Source: Plantago elongata (lineage: Eukaryota > Streptophyta > Magnoliopsida > Lamiales > Plantaginaceae). From it: DNA of 30,548 nucleotides. Below the pieces are notes generated by a model. The model searched no databases, had not been told where the DNA came from, and saw only the letters and a list, made by a program, of their open reading frames with translations. A program made the translations under genes and the position numbers. The DNA lies in the NCBI GenBank assembly GCA_036897095.1, contig JAYMSP010001594.1, positions 1-30,548 on the forward strand, written 5' to 3'. Of this stretch, positions 10,540 to 20,639 are shown piece by piece. The stretch's first letter is position 1; every line of letters starts with the position of its first letter.

Positions 10540-11790
10540 TCCAACAAGGTGATGCAAACACCAAATTCTTCCATGCCATGGCGTCTCACAACAAACGGCG
10601 GAATCTAATACATGGTATACAACATCCATCGGGAGATTGGGTAGCGGATCCGATTCAGATGACCCAGGTGTTTTGTTCCTTTTTCTTTGAGCAATCTCAC
10701 GCTCAATCCATTTTGACATAAGCTTTCCTCCCAATTCATACTCCTCAATTGTCAGCTTCGGACAATAATTGGTTAATCCAACAGATCTCTGAAATAGAGA
10801 TTTGGTCAGTCGTTTGTTCTATAGGCCCTGACAAAGCCCCGGGCCGGGATGGATTGAATGGTAATTTCTTCCGTCAATACTGGGACATTGTAGGAAATTC
10901 AGTTTCTCAAATGGTTCGGGGTTTCTTCTGCTCTTCCAGGCTTCCCGACTATCTTAATCATACCCAGTTAGTCCTTCTCCCCAAAGTCCCTAATCCTAAA
11001 CTCCCCAAAATCATTAGCCTTTGTAATGTCAGTTACAAAATAATTTCCAAAATTCTGGTTAACCGAATTCGCCCATTCTTGTCCCGACTGATATCTCCAC
11101 TCCAAAATGCTTTTGTTCCGGGGCGATCCATATCGAACAATGTCCTTCTTGCACACGAACTCCTTCACACTATGAGTTGCAAAACACAATCCCGTCAATC
11201 TTCCCTTGCACTTAAACTAGACATCTCTAAGGCGTACGACCGTCTCGAGTGGGGTTTTTTTACATTTTAACCTCCAAAAGTTTAATTTTCACCCGAGGTT
11301 GATTGAATGGATCATGACATGTGCCACAACATGTACGTTCCAGTTTAAGATTAATAACCATCTCTCAAACACCTGGACACCATCACGGGGAATCCGACAG
11401 GGAGATCCGTTATCCTCATATATTTTCATCCTTTGTCAAGATCTCTTTGTTCATCTTCTGGATTACAAAATCGTCTTAAAAAGTTGCCCTGTCTCTGAAT
11501 TGCTCCTAGAGGCCCGACCATACCCATTCTCTGTTTTGCAGATGACTGTATGGTGTTCCGTCGAGCAACAACAAATGCATTTACTATCCTCCAAGAAATT
11601 CTTTCGACCTATGCTGCGGTATCGGGCCAAACTGTATGTTGGGCAAAATCACATATTTTATTTTCACCCAATACTCTGATTCCGATGAAGCAACGCATAA
11701 TCTCTTCCGCTAGATATCCCCTAACAAGAGACATGATAAATATCTGGGTCTCCCCTTCTTGTTTGGGCAAAGAAAAGTAGATTTGTTCAA
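10540..11790 (+). other. Reverse transcriptase domain of ORF2
   Basis: The domain is preceded by GDANTKFFHAMASHNKRR (about 10560-10610), the usual linker before plant L1 RT. The RT motifs in order are DKAPGRDGLNGNFF, LCNVSYKIISKILVNR, QNAFVPGRSISNNVL, motif A LKLDISKAYDRLEW (LKLDISKAYD at 11211-11240), motif B PSRGIRQGDP (11380-11409) and motif C FADD (11535-11546). The catalytic Asp residues of motifs A and C are intact, but A, B and C lie in different frames or behind stops. The thumb region continues at 11759 in another frame (RIQAWYNRFLSYVGRATLIQ). Confidence 0.9.
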
Positions 11791-12239
11791 CCACATTCTT
11801 GACCATACGACTCAGCGTATTCAGGCCTGGTATAACCGTTTCTTATCTTATGTTGGGAGGGCAACTCTTATTCAATCAGTCACTTCTACTATCCCATCCT
11901 ACTGTATGTCCATAGCCAAAATTCATGTCACATGTATTGCTAAGCTCAACAGGATAAACCGGCATTTCCTCTGGAATGCATCCTCTACATGTAATGCGAG
12001 AAACCGGCTTAAATGGTCAACTGTCTGCTCCCCTAAAAGTGTGGGTGGTCAGGGTATACGGAATTCGAAAACCCTTAACACGGTGTTCCAATTAAAACTG
12101 GTTTGGAAACTACTTAATCAACCAACATCTCTTCTAACAAGAGCTTACATATCCAAATACTTCCCCACCACTACCCTCCATTATGCGTCGTGTCGTAAGC
12201 ACCATAGTTGGTTATGGAAAACCATTGCCCAACACAAAA

Positions 12240-12830
12240 ATCTCCTCTACCCTACTCCAGTGGCAGGTTGGGGATGTGCGGAGTATAGACTTTTGGATTG
12301 ACCACTGGTTACCCTGTTGCAGACTTACTAACTATGTGCTCTCAAATCCTCCGCGCACTGCCCTCTGTTCTTATTTCTCTCGCGGCAGTTGGGACTTGGA
12401 TAGACTGATTCGCGATCTTCCACCTGATAATATACGAGAGGTTATTGATTTTCCACTACCCACATCGGCTGCAGGGCCTGATACGATGTTTTGGCCGTTC
12501 TCTTCATCGGGCGAAGTTACGATTAAATTTGCATATAATTTCTTAGCTTCACCCGCGGTTACTGGCCCAAATTGACCTTAGAAGCGCATATGGACGCTCA
12601 AAACTCTCTCACGAGTTCGATTTTTCTCATGGCTCGCCATCCATGATCGTCTTCCCACGACGGAACTGCTAAATAGACAGGTAGTTCTCCCATCCCCTAT
12701 TTGTCCCCTTTGTCATAATTAACCGGAAACACCAACTCACCTTTTCTTCGAATGCTCATATTTTCATCATATATGCTGTGTACTGGCCTCCGGATTGGGA
12801 ACAAAGCACTGGCTCATTCACCCTACTACT
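12240..12830 (+). other. zf-RVT region of ORF2
   Basis: The reading IDFWIDHWLPCC near 12290 and the following aspartate/proline-rich stretch (12300-12570) are typical of the segment after the RT thumb in plant L1s. From about 12583 a shifted frame reads RIWTLKTLSRVRFFSWL, then CPLCHN (12706-12720), a stop, and PTHLFFECSYFHHICW-like sequence. This matches the zf-RVT Cys/His cluster, now interrupted by one stop codon. Confidence 0.8.
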
Positions 12831-13051
12831 GTGTAATTTACTTATGAACTCTCCCTCTCAACTACGCTTTGCGCTACTACGTTGGGTGTTATGGCAAGTG
12901 AGGAATAATTTTCTCTTTCACAACATTCCAGTTTGATTTTGAATCCTTATATTTCCGGCGTCGGAGACTCTCTAAGGAGCTCGGGTTCCTTTGCTCAACA
13001 ACACATACAGCTCAAATAATTAATATTACCTTCACCTGGACCCCTTCGCCG

Positions 13052-13450
13052 TTGGGCTTTGTTTGTCTTAATACTGATGATTCGGCTTTCGAAAATCCTG
13101 TGGTTGCAGGTGTCGGGCGCATACTCAGATCTGCAGCGGGGTCTTTTCTACAAGCAACTAGCGGTTACATAGGCTATATTGACAATAACATTGTGGAATT
13201 CACGACTTTACGCTTGGGTCTTCAGCTAGCTCTACAACGGAACATCACAAGTTTAGTAGTACAAATTGATTCTTACTACTTATTTGCTTGCTTGTGCAGA
13301 TTCTTGGGCCCAACACGGGTGCACCAGACTCTGGTGCGTGATCTTTAGGTACTTATCATTGCTTTCCAGGTAGTCCGGATCTGTTTCATTTACAGGGAAG
13401 CCAATGGTGTAGCTGATTGTCTGGCAAAGCGAGGGGGTGCTATGTATAGT
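13052..13450 (+). other. RNase H domain (RVT_3 type) of ORF2
   Basis: The sequence GFVCLNTDDSAF carries the first Asp motif. IVEFTTLRLGLQLAL carries the Glu motif, and LVVQIDSYYL the third acidic residue. After a stop at 13346-13348 and no frame change, IYREANGVADCLAKRG supplies the final conserved block. All four expected blocks are recognisable, so RNase H decayed little. This domain is typical of plant L1 elements. Confidence 0.85.
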
Positions 13451-13719
13451 TTGCCTACTAGTAGTGCAGTTACTTCTGTTGCTGTACAGTCCTCGGCTAG
13501 GTTGACGACCGGACAATTTGGCCTAATTTTACATGGTTGGGACCAATGTCCGGACTTGTTAGATAACCTTGTGTCGTTAGATCAGTGTACTGTGTTTACA
13601 TGTCGTGTTTCCCGGGCTTTGTCCTCGAAGTCTGTTGTACATAAGCTACGCTAGTTCTCTTATATATATGTGTGTGTGTGTATGTGTTAGTTCCAAAAAA
13701 AAAAAATGATGCTCTAAAT

Positions 13720-14830
13720 TGCATGAAACTAAAAAAACTTTTGCATTATGTGGGCCGAAACAAGATAATGTTGGGCCACAAATATCTTGTTGCTCATGGG
13801 CCAATTCTATGTGGATTGGGTTTCAGTTCCAAGTCCAATAGAATTATGGGTTTTGTAAAATTTAATTTTTGTCACCATGTAGACATTTTCGACTAATTAT
13901 GTCACTGTCTGTTCCTAAATTCTGGGTAGCTAGCCCCCCAAGTCTCACTGTAAACCGAATATTTTGAGATCCAAACGTCCCTAAAGCCGCCTTAAAGCGA
14001 ACCAAACCAAGCGTAAAGTAGATTGACTGGGAAAGTGAGCTTATCTCATCCTACAGAGACCATTTGGCTTTGAATATATGGATATTAATTAGCATCAGTT
14101 AATTGCAGTTTGTCAAGTTATTAGAGTTCAAGAAATTTCAAGAATCGAAGGTCATGTTATTCGAGTCAAGGGAACGTGATTTGACTACTAGACTACAATA
14201 TGGGCCCGGCTTTATTCGAGTAGGGAATATGTGGGCATGATCTAGAGTAGCCAAATGGGCCGAGTATGTCATGGAAAGCCCGGAATATTGGCATCCAGAC
14301 CACCTGGCCTGGAATGTTGGACTAATCTAATTAAATATTATGGGCTGAATAGACGATGGCCTTATGGACACAAACCAAACAATAACTTTAATGGTGTTCG
14401 TCTATTCGATAAGTCGTATTTTTGAATCGTGTTTGTATTATTCGACTAAAATTACAATCTCTTGTTCGTGTTCGATTTGTTGTCATTTCAAAAAGCTCAT
14501 TTCGTTTATTAATGTTTAATTGTTTAATTCGTCAAAGACATAAAATTGAATATAATATAATAAAAATAAAACTATCCTAGCTAAAATGTCCTAGAGCCAT
14601 TACATATATAAATAATCGCAATAAAAATATTTGATTTACATATAATTTATTGCATAATTATTTGAAAGTGAAAATTACATAGGACCCCCCTCATAGAGAC
14701 ACCTTAAATAAATGGGTACCAGTTACTGAAACAATTACAAAGGGGCCCAAAAAATCGAGAATTTGTTGACGACTTATTTGCTTCAGTAAATTATGGCCAA
14801 ACCAAACAGCCCTTATCCAATTTTCAGAAA
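13720..14830. other. Intergenic DNA right of the LINE, no gene seen
   Basis: Moderately AT-rich DNA with a few GGGCC-type words. It contains the right end of the candidate Harbinger-like element (14013). Between 14400 and 14540 there are several TTCG-rich words (TTCGTGTTCGATTTG), which in plants often mark transposon subterminal regions; a loosely inverted GAACACGAGC lies at 15870. No protein or RNA gene is supported. Confidence 0.45.
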
Positions 14831-15187
14831 TTAAGTTTCTTTTCCTATCTTTGTCTTCTTCGTCTTTCTTCATCGATGTCTTATCCGTCCTTCAATGTTC
14901 TTCTTTTTCCGCGTTATTCTCTGCTCTTCTTCACTGGTCTTCTTTTCTTGGCCTTAGTCTCCGGCTTCTTCTCCGCTCTTCTTCACTGTTCTTCTTCTCC
15001 GTCCTTCTTAGGCTTGCTTCTTCTTCAATTTATTATTCTTCTTCTCTCCGGCTTCTTCTCTTCTTCTCGGTGCTTCTTATTCTCCGACTTCGTTTCCATC
15101 TGCTTTTTCTCCGATCTATTCTTATATATTATCCGGTTTGGTTCTTTTCAGAACAATGATGGTTTTGGTTCTTCTTCTCTGTTCTAA
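14831..15187 (+). repeat. Pyrimidine-rich TCTTCTTC low-complexity tract
   Basis: The plus strand is strongly C/T-biased, with repeated TCTTCTTC, CTCCGGCTTCTTCTC and TTCTCCG words. Two overlapping open frames in it translate to Ser/Leu/Phe-rich strings without a domain and are read as by-products. It could be the 5' leader of an unseen gene, since TC-rich leaders are common in plants, but no coding exon follows within reach. Confidence 0.6.
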
Positions 15188-17340
15188 TACTAGGAACTCA
15201 AATATTGAATTCAAATTTATGTTGAATACTTTTCATTGTTGCAGAAACTTGAATGAAAATTAAGGAAACTAGGAACCCTTGCAATTACAAATTAGATAGA
15301 CCTAATTGCAAAATTGAAAATGTTTTAGGGAATGAATTGAACTCTTAAAAGTATAAAGAATGATATTCTAAAAATCAAAAAGTTGAAGGGTTCGCCTTTT
15401 AGAATTTAATTTTGTCTAGGGACTTGAGTTGTAAATAGATTGTTTGGCCTTAACTAAAATCTGATAATTTAACAGGGATAAAAAAGGAATTTTCAGGTTT
15501 TAAATCGTCAAAATTCAAATTCGTGAACATAAATGTAATTGAGTTTGAACTAATATGATTCACACGTTATTATTACAGTAAGTGGCATTTATCTGTAATT
15601 ACGAAATTTAAAGGGGGTTTCAGATGTAATTTGTCCTTATTAAAAAGAAGGAAAAATTTCTTATAGTACTCATTAAATTGGTGGCAATAATCAACCCCCC
15701 CTCCCTCCCCATTCATACAAATGATAGGTGCATCCAAATTTTGAATTAAGAATTCAAATGATTAGTACACAATTTTAACAAACACTAATGAAAAATACAC
15801 TAATGAAAATTACGAACATTTTAAAATTTTAACGGACTAATTACATTAACAAGTGAATGAATTGTTCGACGAACACGAGCATACAAAATTTTAATTGACA
15901 AACATTTAATAATTAACTTTCATATTCAATTTGTTCGGCTCAATAAATATCGGTATAAGTGAACATTAAACAACCCACTTGTCCCTTATTTAAGAACTAT
16001 ATGCATAAAATTTAGAGGCTGATTGACATACAATTCAAATGCTACTTGAATTGAGTTTTGTTATTTTTGTATTTGGAATCCAATTCAAATTGGAGAAATT
16101 AAAATGTCCTCACTATTACCCAATTCCTCACTAGCCTCTTTCTCTCTTCCTTATTCCCAAACTAATTATTCTAATACTACAATTCATAAATATAATCAAT
16201 CATCTTATTCAACAAACTTAAAAACCAATTATTAACCAATCCAATTATCACATCTTACTTACACCAATCATTATCATCTTACACAACTTAAATAACAAAC
16301 CTAAAAAACCCTATACAATTGCAATTATATACCAAATGCTAATTTTAACAATTCAACTACAATTTTATCACTACTCATCTATTCAAACGGATCCAACTCT
16401 GATTCTATTTCAAACCGTCACTTAAAGGTTGTTTGTCATATCGTTGGAATGGTCATCTCCCCATTCAAATATATTTTATACACTAAAAAATTTAATTTTA
16501 ATTGAAAAAAACCACTCGAATACTATTTTAATAAGTCCCTTAATAATTTCACATTGCATACAAACCAAACGCCCAATTGACTGACTTTTGAAATGTAGAA
16601 TAATGTCCTTTACCAAAAGAAATAAAGAAGCAAAACCATTTAATGCTTTTCTGCATGAATTTCAACACCTCCGAAAGTTCGAGATAGCGAGCTGACAAAT
16701 GCAAACCCTTTTACACAAAATTCAAAATAACACCTCTAGCTAGCTCATAACTTAACAAAACCCATAGAAATTAATCCACCAGCTAGATCTCAGAAGATTT
16801 TTTAATAAATTAATTATATTATAATTTACAATTATTCAATACAATTATTTTATAATTCTTTATCTTATCTTAACAAAAACTACCTTTATAACTCCATGTC
16901 TCATCCACCTTAAAATTTCAGTATTATCAAAGTTCGAATTCTGAACCTCCTGCAAACAACTCCAACTCCTTGATACCAGACCATCTCTTAACTCCATTAA
17001 AAATTACAATTAAGAGCGCTTTTTTACAAAATTCAATATATAAGATAATACTCCACTAAAAATTAATGAAAATGAGAGTTTAAGCTAAATATAAAATTAA
17101 GAAAAACAAAGTCTTCAGCTTAATTATTCGTATAATGTTGATAGGACCAACATGCTATTAGCATATAGATATAATATACTATATGTGTATATATACATCG
17201 ATCCCATCATTGATATTTGACGAGGAACGCTAACATAAAACTTACTGAAAAATAATGAAGTTATAAAGTAAAAGTAATGTCCATTCCATTTTCTGCCTGC
17301 TTGGTTGATTGTACTTCCTCTAGCTGTCTAGATCTTCAAA
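15188..17340. other. AT-rich intergenic DNA upstream of nothing recognised
   Basis: This is AT-rich sequence with no long open frame. A C-rich island (CCCCCCTCCCTCCCC) lies near 15696-15710. Near 16000-16570 there are AAACCAAACGCCC-type words that resemble MITE ends, but I could not pair them with a TSD. The right part is the likely 3' flank of the minus-strand peptide gene. Confidence 0.45.
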
Positions 17341-17353
17341 ATTCTTCGAGGCA

Positions 17354-17611
17354 TTAATTCTTCGCTTCATCTATATTTCGGCTTGGACCTGATGGAGTCA
17401 GTCTATTTCCTTTAGGCAGCATGTTGAGGAAGAGGTGATCAAGCAATCCAGCCTTGCTTTTGACTAGAGCGGCTGTAACGAAATCGACTTTTTCTTCGTT
17501 ACGGGATGTGTGTTTCACCGGAGAATGGAGGTGGACCAGCGGTCGGGCGCTGGCGAGATGGAGAGCGAGCATGGAGAAGAAGATGACGGTGAAAAACCAT
17601 TTGGGAGCCAT
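17354..17611 (-). CDS. IDA-like (IDL/PIP-class) secreted signalling peptide precursor
   Basis: This is a single-exon, 85-residue preproprotein. Residues 1-22 form a clear signal peptide: a Lys at 4, the hydrophobic run WFFTVIFFSMLALHLA, and a likely cut after SA before RPLV. The middle (23-62) is a variable propeptide. The C-terminus carries LPKG at 65-68 and SGPSRN at 74-79. Members of the INFLORESCENCE DEFICIENT IN ABSCISSION family are 70-110 residues long and end in a conserved LPKG-x-PIPPS-x-PSKRHN block. The related PIP peptides share the SGPS core. Mature peptides of these groups are secreted and sensed by leucine-rich-repeat receptor kinases of the HAESA or RLK7 kind, in abscission, stress or defence. 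Here the block reads NRLTPSGPSRNIDE, so it lacks the PIPP stretch and the basic-Arg-His-Asn end and sits between the two groups. A TATA box and short leader precede it. The family call is confident; the exact orthologue is not. Confidence 0.75.
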   Translation of the reverse strand: MAPKWFFTVIFFSMLALHLASARPLVHLHSPVKHTSRNEEKVDFVTAALVKSKAGLLDHLFLNMLPKGNRLTPSGPSRNIDEAKN

Positions 17612-17691
17612 TGAGAAAGAAAGAAAGAGAGAGCTGTGAAAATTGAGTGTTGGTTTTTTTTTCTCTGCGTGAAGAAAAGGAGTGTATGGGC

Positions 17692-17699
17692 TTTATATA
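17692..17699 (-). promoter_or_regulatory. TATA box of the IDL peptide gene
   Basis: The minus strand reads TTATATAAAG here, about 80 bp upstream of the ATG at 17611. A start roughly 30 bp downstream would give a 5' leader of about 50 bases containing a purine-rich run (GAAAGAAAG). The spacing is normal for a plant promoter. Confidence 0.55.
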
Positions 17700-17711
17700 A
17701 ATAATTAATAA

Positions 17712-18444
17712 TTAATTAAGAAATAAAAGAGTGAGGACTGAGTATGAAACATGAGTTGCGTGTTACAGAATCCTGAAAAAGTCAGCTGATTATTAAATAA
17801 TTGCATATTTGCATGCATATTATGAAAATGGTGAATTATCAGGCACACCACCTATGAACTTTTAACTGAAAACCCCCAAAATATGAATTACTACAACGAG
17901 GTTTAAAATATAATTATATGTACCCTACTCTTTTATAAATTAGATTTTAAATAAATATTAATTCCTTCGTTCTTAAGAACTTAATAGAAAGCTTAACTAT
18001 GTGCTCAATGGTAATTTGAGTGTTTTTTTCTTTTCTTTGCCTCGTTGTAATTATTCATATTGTTGGGGCTAATTATGGAGATGACATCCAGTGGGGATGT
18101 GTATGTAATTAGTCCTAACTCCTAATGCAGATTTGAACAAGAGAAAGATTCCACACGCACTTTAGCAACCACGGCAGAGTGGCTTTTTGCAATTTGTCAT
18201 TTTGTGCTTGTTTTGAGGAACTTCAATTTTTGCTATTGGATATTTGGTTAAATTTTTGATGACATTTTGTCAAACTGCTTTATCCTCTTGCTGATTTTGT
18301 GGCTATGGGGTGGATGAGTTCATTAAATTTGGATGCTTTTTTTTTTTTTAATGGAGAAGGATTTGACTTTTTATTTACTCTCAAGTCTCAATTAAAAAGT
18401 AATAATCATATTTATGTTATTCAATTACTTGTAAATAAATATTA
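17712..18444. other. Upstream region of the peptide gene, AT-rich
   Basis: No coding region is seen. A 13-T run lies near 18338-18350 without a recognisable LINE body or target duplication. Regulatory elements may be present, but none can be named from sequence alone. Confidence 0.4.
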
Positions 18445-18701
18445 ATTTCATTCCTTTTCTTTTTTTTTTTTTTGAGTGTAAAAGGAATTCATTAATAGAA
18501 GAAAAATGAGGGAGAGCAGGGCTCCATTACAAGATGTAAGCAAGACTGGAAAAACAGACCATACAAGATAGGCTAACCAGGTTTGATAAAATCAGACAAG
18601 TAACCTACTTCATCGAACAAGAAATCATGGCATAATCTATCAACTAACCACCAAAGCGTCCCCTTCAATAATGATCCTGTCAAGTCCCATTTCATTCCTT
18701 T
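18445..18701 (-). mobile_element. 5'-truncated LINE, 3' end only, with perfect 13-bp TSD
   Basis: ATTTCATTCCTTT occurs at 18445-18457 and again at 18689-18701. Between them lies about 231 bp. On the minus strand this ends in a long A run (plus-strand T run to about 18473), preceded by ATTAATGAATTCCTTTTACAC, a typical plant LINE 3' end. Near the 5' break the minus strand reads IIIEGDALVV, the third acidic motif of a plant L1 RNase H domain, followed by a stop. The 3' end differs from that of the 6.8-kb LINE, so it belongs to a different family. The perfect TSD suggests a fairly recent insertion. Confidence 0.85.
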
Positions 18702-20440
18702 GTTGTAACTGGAATTATAGGCCTGGCATATTAACAATTTTTACCTGATAAAGATATAATGCATGTATTGGTTAATTTGAAGAAAATTATTGAAATGCTT
18801 ATTGGAAAATCTTTTCTTGATGAATCTTTTGAAAATCTTCAAGACTTTAGTGTTGTGATTGAGTAGCTGTTTGGGAATGGATTAAGTTAGATGTCATTTT
18901 GAGGAATAGTGAATGGCATGATAGAGACTCACATATAATAATTGAGCTATCATTGATCGGTAGAAAATGTAAATTTATACTATTAAAAGGTAAGAGTAAA
19001 ATTTTGACACTTATAATACATGTGACATATTTATATCATTATTTGGTATACTATATAAATTATAGTTTGGCAATGGATAGCACTGGAGCTACTATAGCTA
19101 CACTAGGAAAGAAAGATCCAGCATCTCTTTTGACTGAAATTTGTAAGTTCAACCTACCAAACCAGTATAGAGATTAACTTAATTAATGAGTTCATAAGCA
19201 TCATTAAGTCTTCGTAAAACAGATTAGCATTTGAGAGAAAAGTCAGATGTTAAATTGGGTTTGGTCTATAGATTAGTCTTGCGCACTCTAAGTGCAGGTC
19301 CACTTCCTATTTTAAATTTCTTTATTTTATTTAATCAATAAATTAATAGGATTAATCTGTTTTTGTAAAACTTGTACAAAGTTTTACAAGGGACTAATCT
19401 TTTTCATCTCAACAAAACGAATGTAATTTACATTCGAGCACGCGCCAAGAAAGTGTAAGTGGGACACATGGTGAAGAAGTGAGGATGTCATATTGAAGGT
19501 GGGAATATCCCGTGAAGCAGGACCGGCAGTGAGCCGTTACATTAATAGGCTAGGCCCAACCATGAACCAACCAGCCTGGCTCAGTTGAAACTTGGTAACC
19601 ACGAAATTCAGCAACCTAAGCTAAGAAGCTACTTCACCGTATCACCATTTCCCAGCTGTCCAACTCCTACCTACGTACCTCTTCACACTGCATACGTCAC
19701 CTATTCACCGTGGAATTAATGGACGGAGGACGTGTTATAAATGAAATTAAAATTTAAATTGTGACAATTCAATAGTCCATTAAATTTTCAATTGAGTTAT
19801 TTTTCATACTTTTACGAATGTTATACGATATTTTAAAATGAATAATCTAGATTTAAATGTTATTTCATTCTAGTTTGTTAAGTTGATAAATTAAATTGTT
19901 GGTACAAAAACATGTCATCTCTGTTAAGAACGCTCTAGAGACGTATCTTTAGATGAATTAAAGTTCAAGTACTATGATTCACTGGAGTCTGTCTTATTGT
20001 CCGACACCACAAATGACAGTTGAGCTACCATTATCACTTGACAAAGACTAGGGACAACATGGAGGAAATGGTACAGTCTAACCCATCTCAGCTGCATACG
20101 CTAGTCCCCTTCTTATTATAATCAATTGAAAAAAGGATAGGAGCATGACGACCTCATGGATCTCACGCATCACAATAGAGAGCTAAGTGTACAATCCTAG
20201 TGAGATAAGAGCCAGGCTTGACCTACCTCGAACACTATGACTCTGCAGTAGGCTGAACCAACCCTTACCAAATGATACCAATAAAGGGTCCAGGCTTGTG
20301 GCTTGGACAAGGCTCTGAGGATCAGGTCGTGAAGGACCCCATCAAGGCCCCTCGATGTCCATAAAGGAACATGGGTCAAATCAATTTATTTGGCCATAGC
20401 CCATGGGCCTATTAGGCTTTGGTGGCCATGGCCAATGGGC
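18702..20440. other. Intergenic DNA, no gene recognised
   Basis: Short open frames only (18899-19177 and 20197-20379), with no domain. Base composition rises toward average after about 20140, where words such as GGCCATAGCCCATGGGCC occur. That part may be the interior of the CACTA-like element whose end is proposed at 20516. Confidence 0.4.
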
Positions 20441-20516
20441 CCATTATCTTGTCGCAAATTGTCACTTTCTAACTTTGCGACTGTTATGCATAGCTATTGA
20501 CCATATTGTTGTAGTG
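20440..20516 (-). mobile_element. Candidate CACTA (En/Spm) element terminus
   Basis: On the minus strand the sequence from 20516 reads CACTACAACAATATGG, matching the terminal pattern CACTACAA of plant CACTA elements. Inverted subterminal words GTCGCAAA (about 20452) and TTTGCGAC (about 20474) lie just inside, as is common in this superfamily. The flanking three bases are TGT. I did not find a matching second end with the same TSD to the left, so this is one end only, possibly of a fragment. Confidence 0.35.
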
Positions 20517-20639
20517 TGTACTGCTTACTAATTAAAGGGAGAGTGGGGGGTCGGTAGTTGCTATGATTCAATATTGCGTAGAGCACCCACTTTACTTTGA
20601 TCCTCACGAAATGTGCGTGTAATGACAATAATACCCCCA

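Larger units (their letters stand above)
9455..13652 (+). pseudogene. LINE ORF2 polyprotein (EN-RT-zf-RVT-RNase H), multiply broken
   Basis: ORF2 starts with MRIISWNVRG at 9455, the canonical N-terminus of plant L1 endonuclease. It can be followed through at least eight frame changes or stops to the RNase H end near 13450-13652. All domains are present in the standard order at near-normal total length (about 4.2 kb), so decay came by small lesions and not by large deletion. Domain details are in the four entries that follow. In a live element this protein nicks target DNA, reverse transcribes the element RNA and removes RNA from the hybrid. This copy cannot be translated whole. Confidence 0.9.
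6848..13719 (+). mobile_element. Near full-length, inactive plant LINE-1 element with TSD
   Basis: The element spans about 6862-13705. ATGATGGTCTAAAT at 6848-6861 and ATGATGCTCTAAAT at 13706-13719 flank it as a 14-bp target site duplication with one mismatch. A 12-A tail (13695-13706) ends the element, preceded by a short TA/TG microsatellite. The order is 5' leader (about 74 bp), ORF1 with a DUF4283-like domain and zinc knuckle, then ORF2 with endonuclease, reverse transcriptase, zf-RVT and RNase H. This is the usual plant L1 layout, and the length is normal for an intact copy. Many frameshifts and stops show that it is dead. The single TSD mismatch suggests moderate age. Confidence 0.93.
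5837..14013. mobile_element. Candidate PIF/Harbinger-like element interrupted by the LINE
   Basis: The left end GGCTTCGTTTGGTTTG (after TAA at 5834-5836) and the right end CGAACCAAACCAAGCG (before TAA at 14014-14016) form imperfect inverted termini flanked by the 3-bp duplication TAA. That is the pattern of PIF/Harbinger and Tourist elements. Without the nested 6.86-kb LINE insertion the element would be about 1.3 kb. No transposase is visible. The termini are low complexity and imperfect, so a chance pairing is quite possible. Confidence 0.25.

Noticed and set aside
14851..15187. Two Ser/Leu/Phe-rich frames that look hydrophobic
   Set aside because: They come from the TCTTCTTC-rich tract; both frames of the same strand are open because of the repeat.
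16429..16573. Possible short MITE with GTTTG and AAACCAAACGCCC ends
   Set aside because: The ends pair poorly and no target duplication is present.
18338..18350. T run as another LINE tail
   Set aside because: No LINE-like body or flanking duplication could be found next to it.
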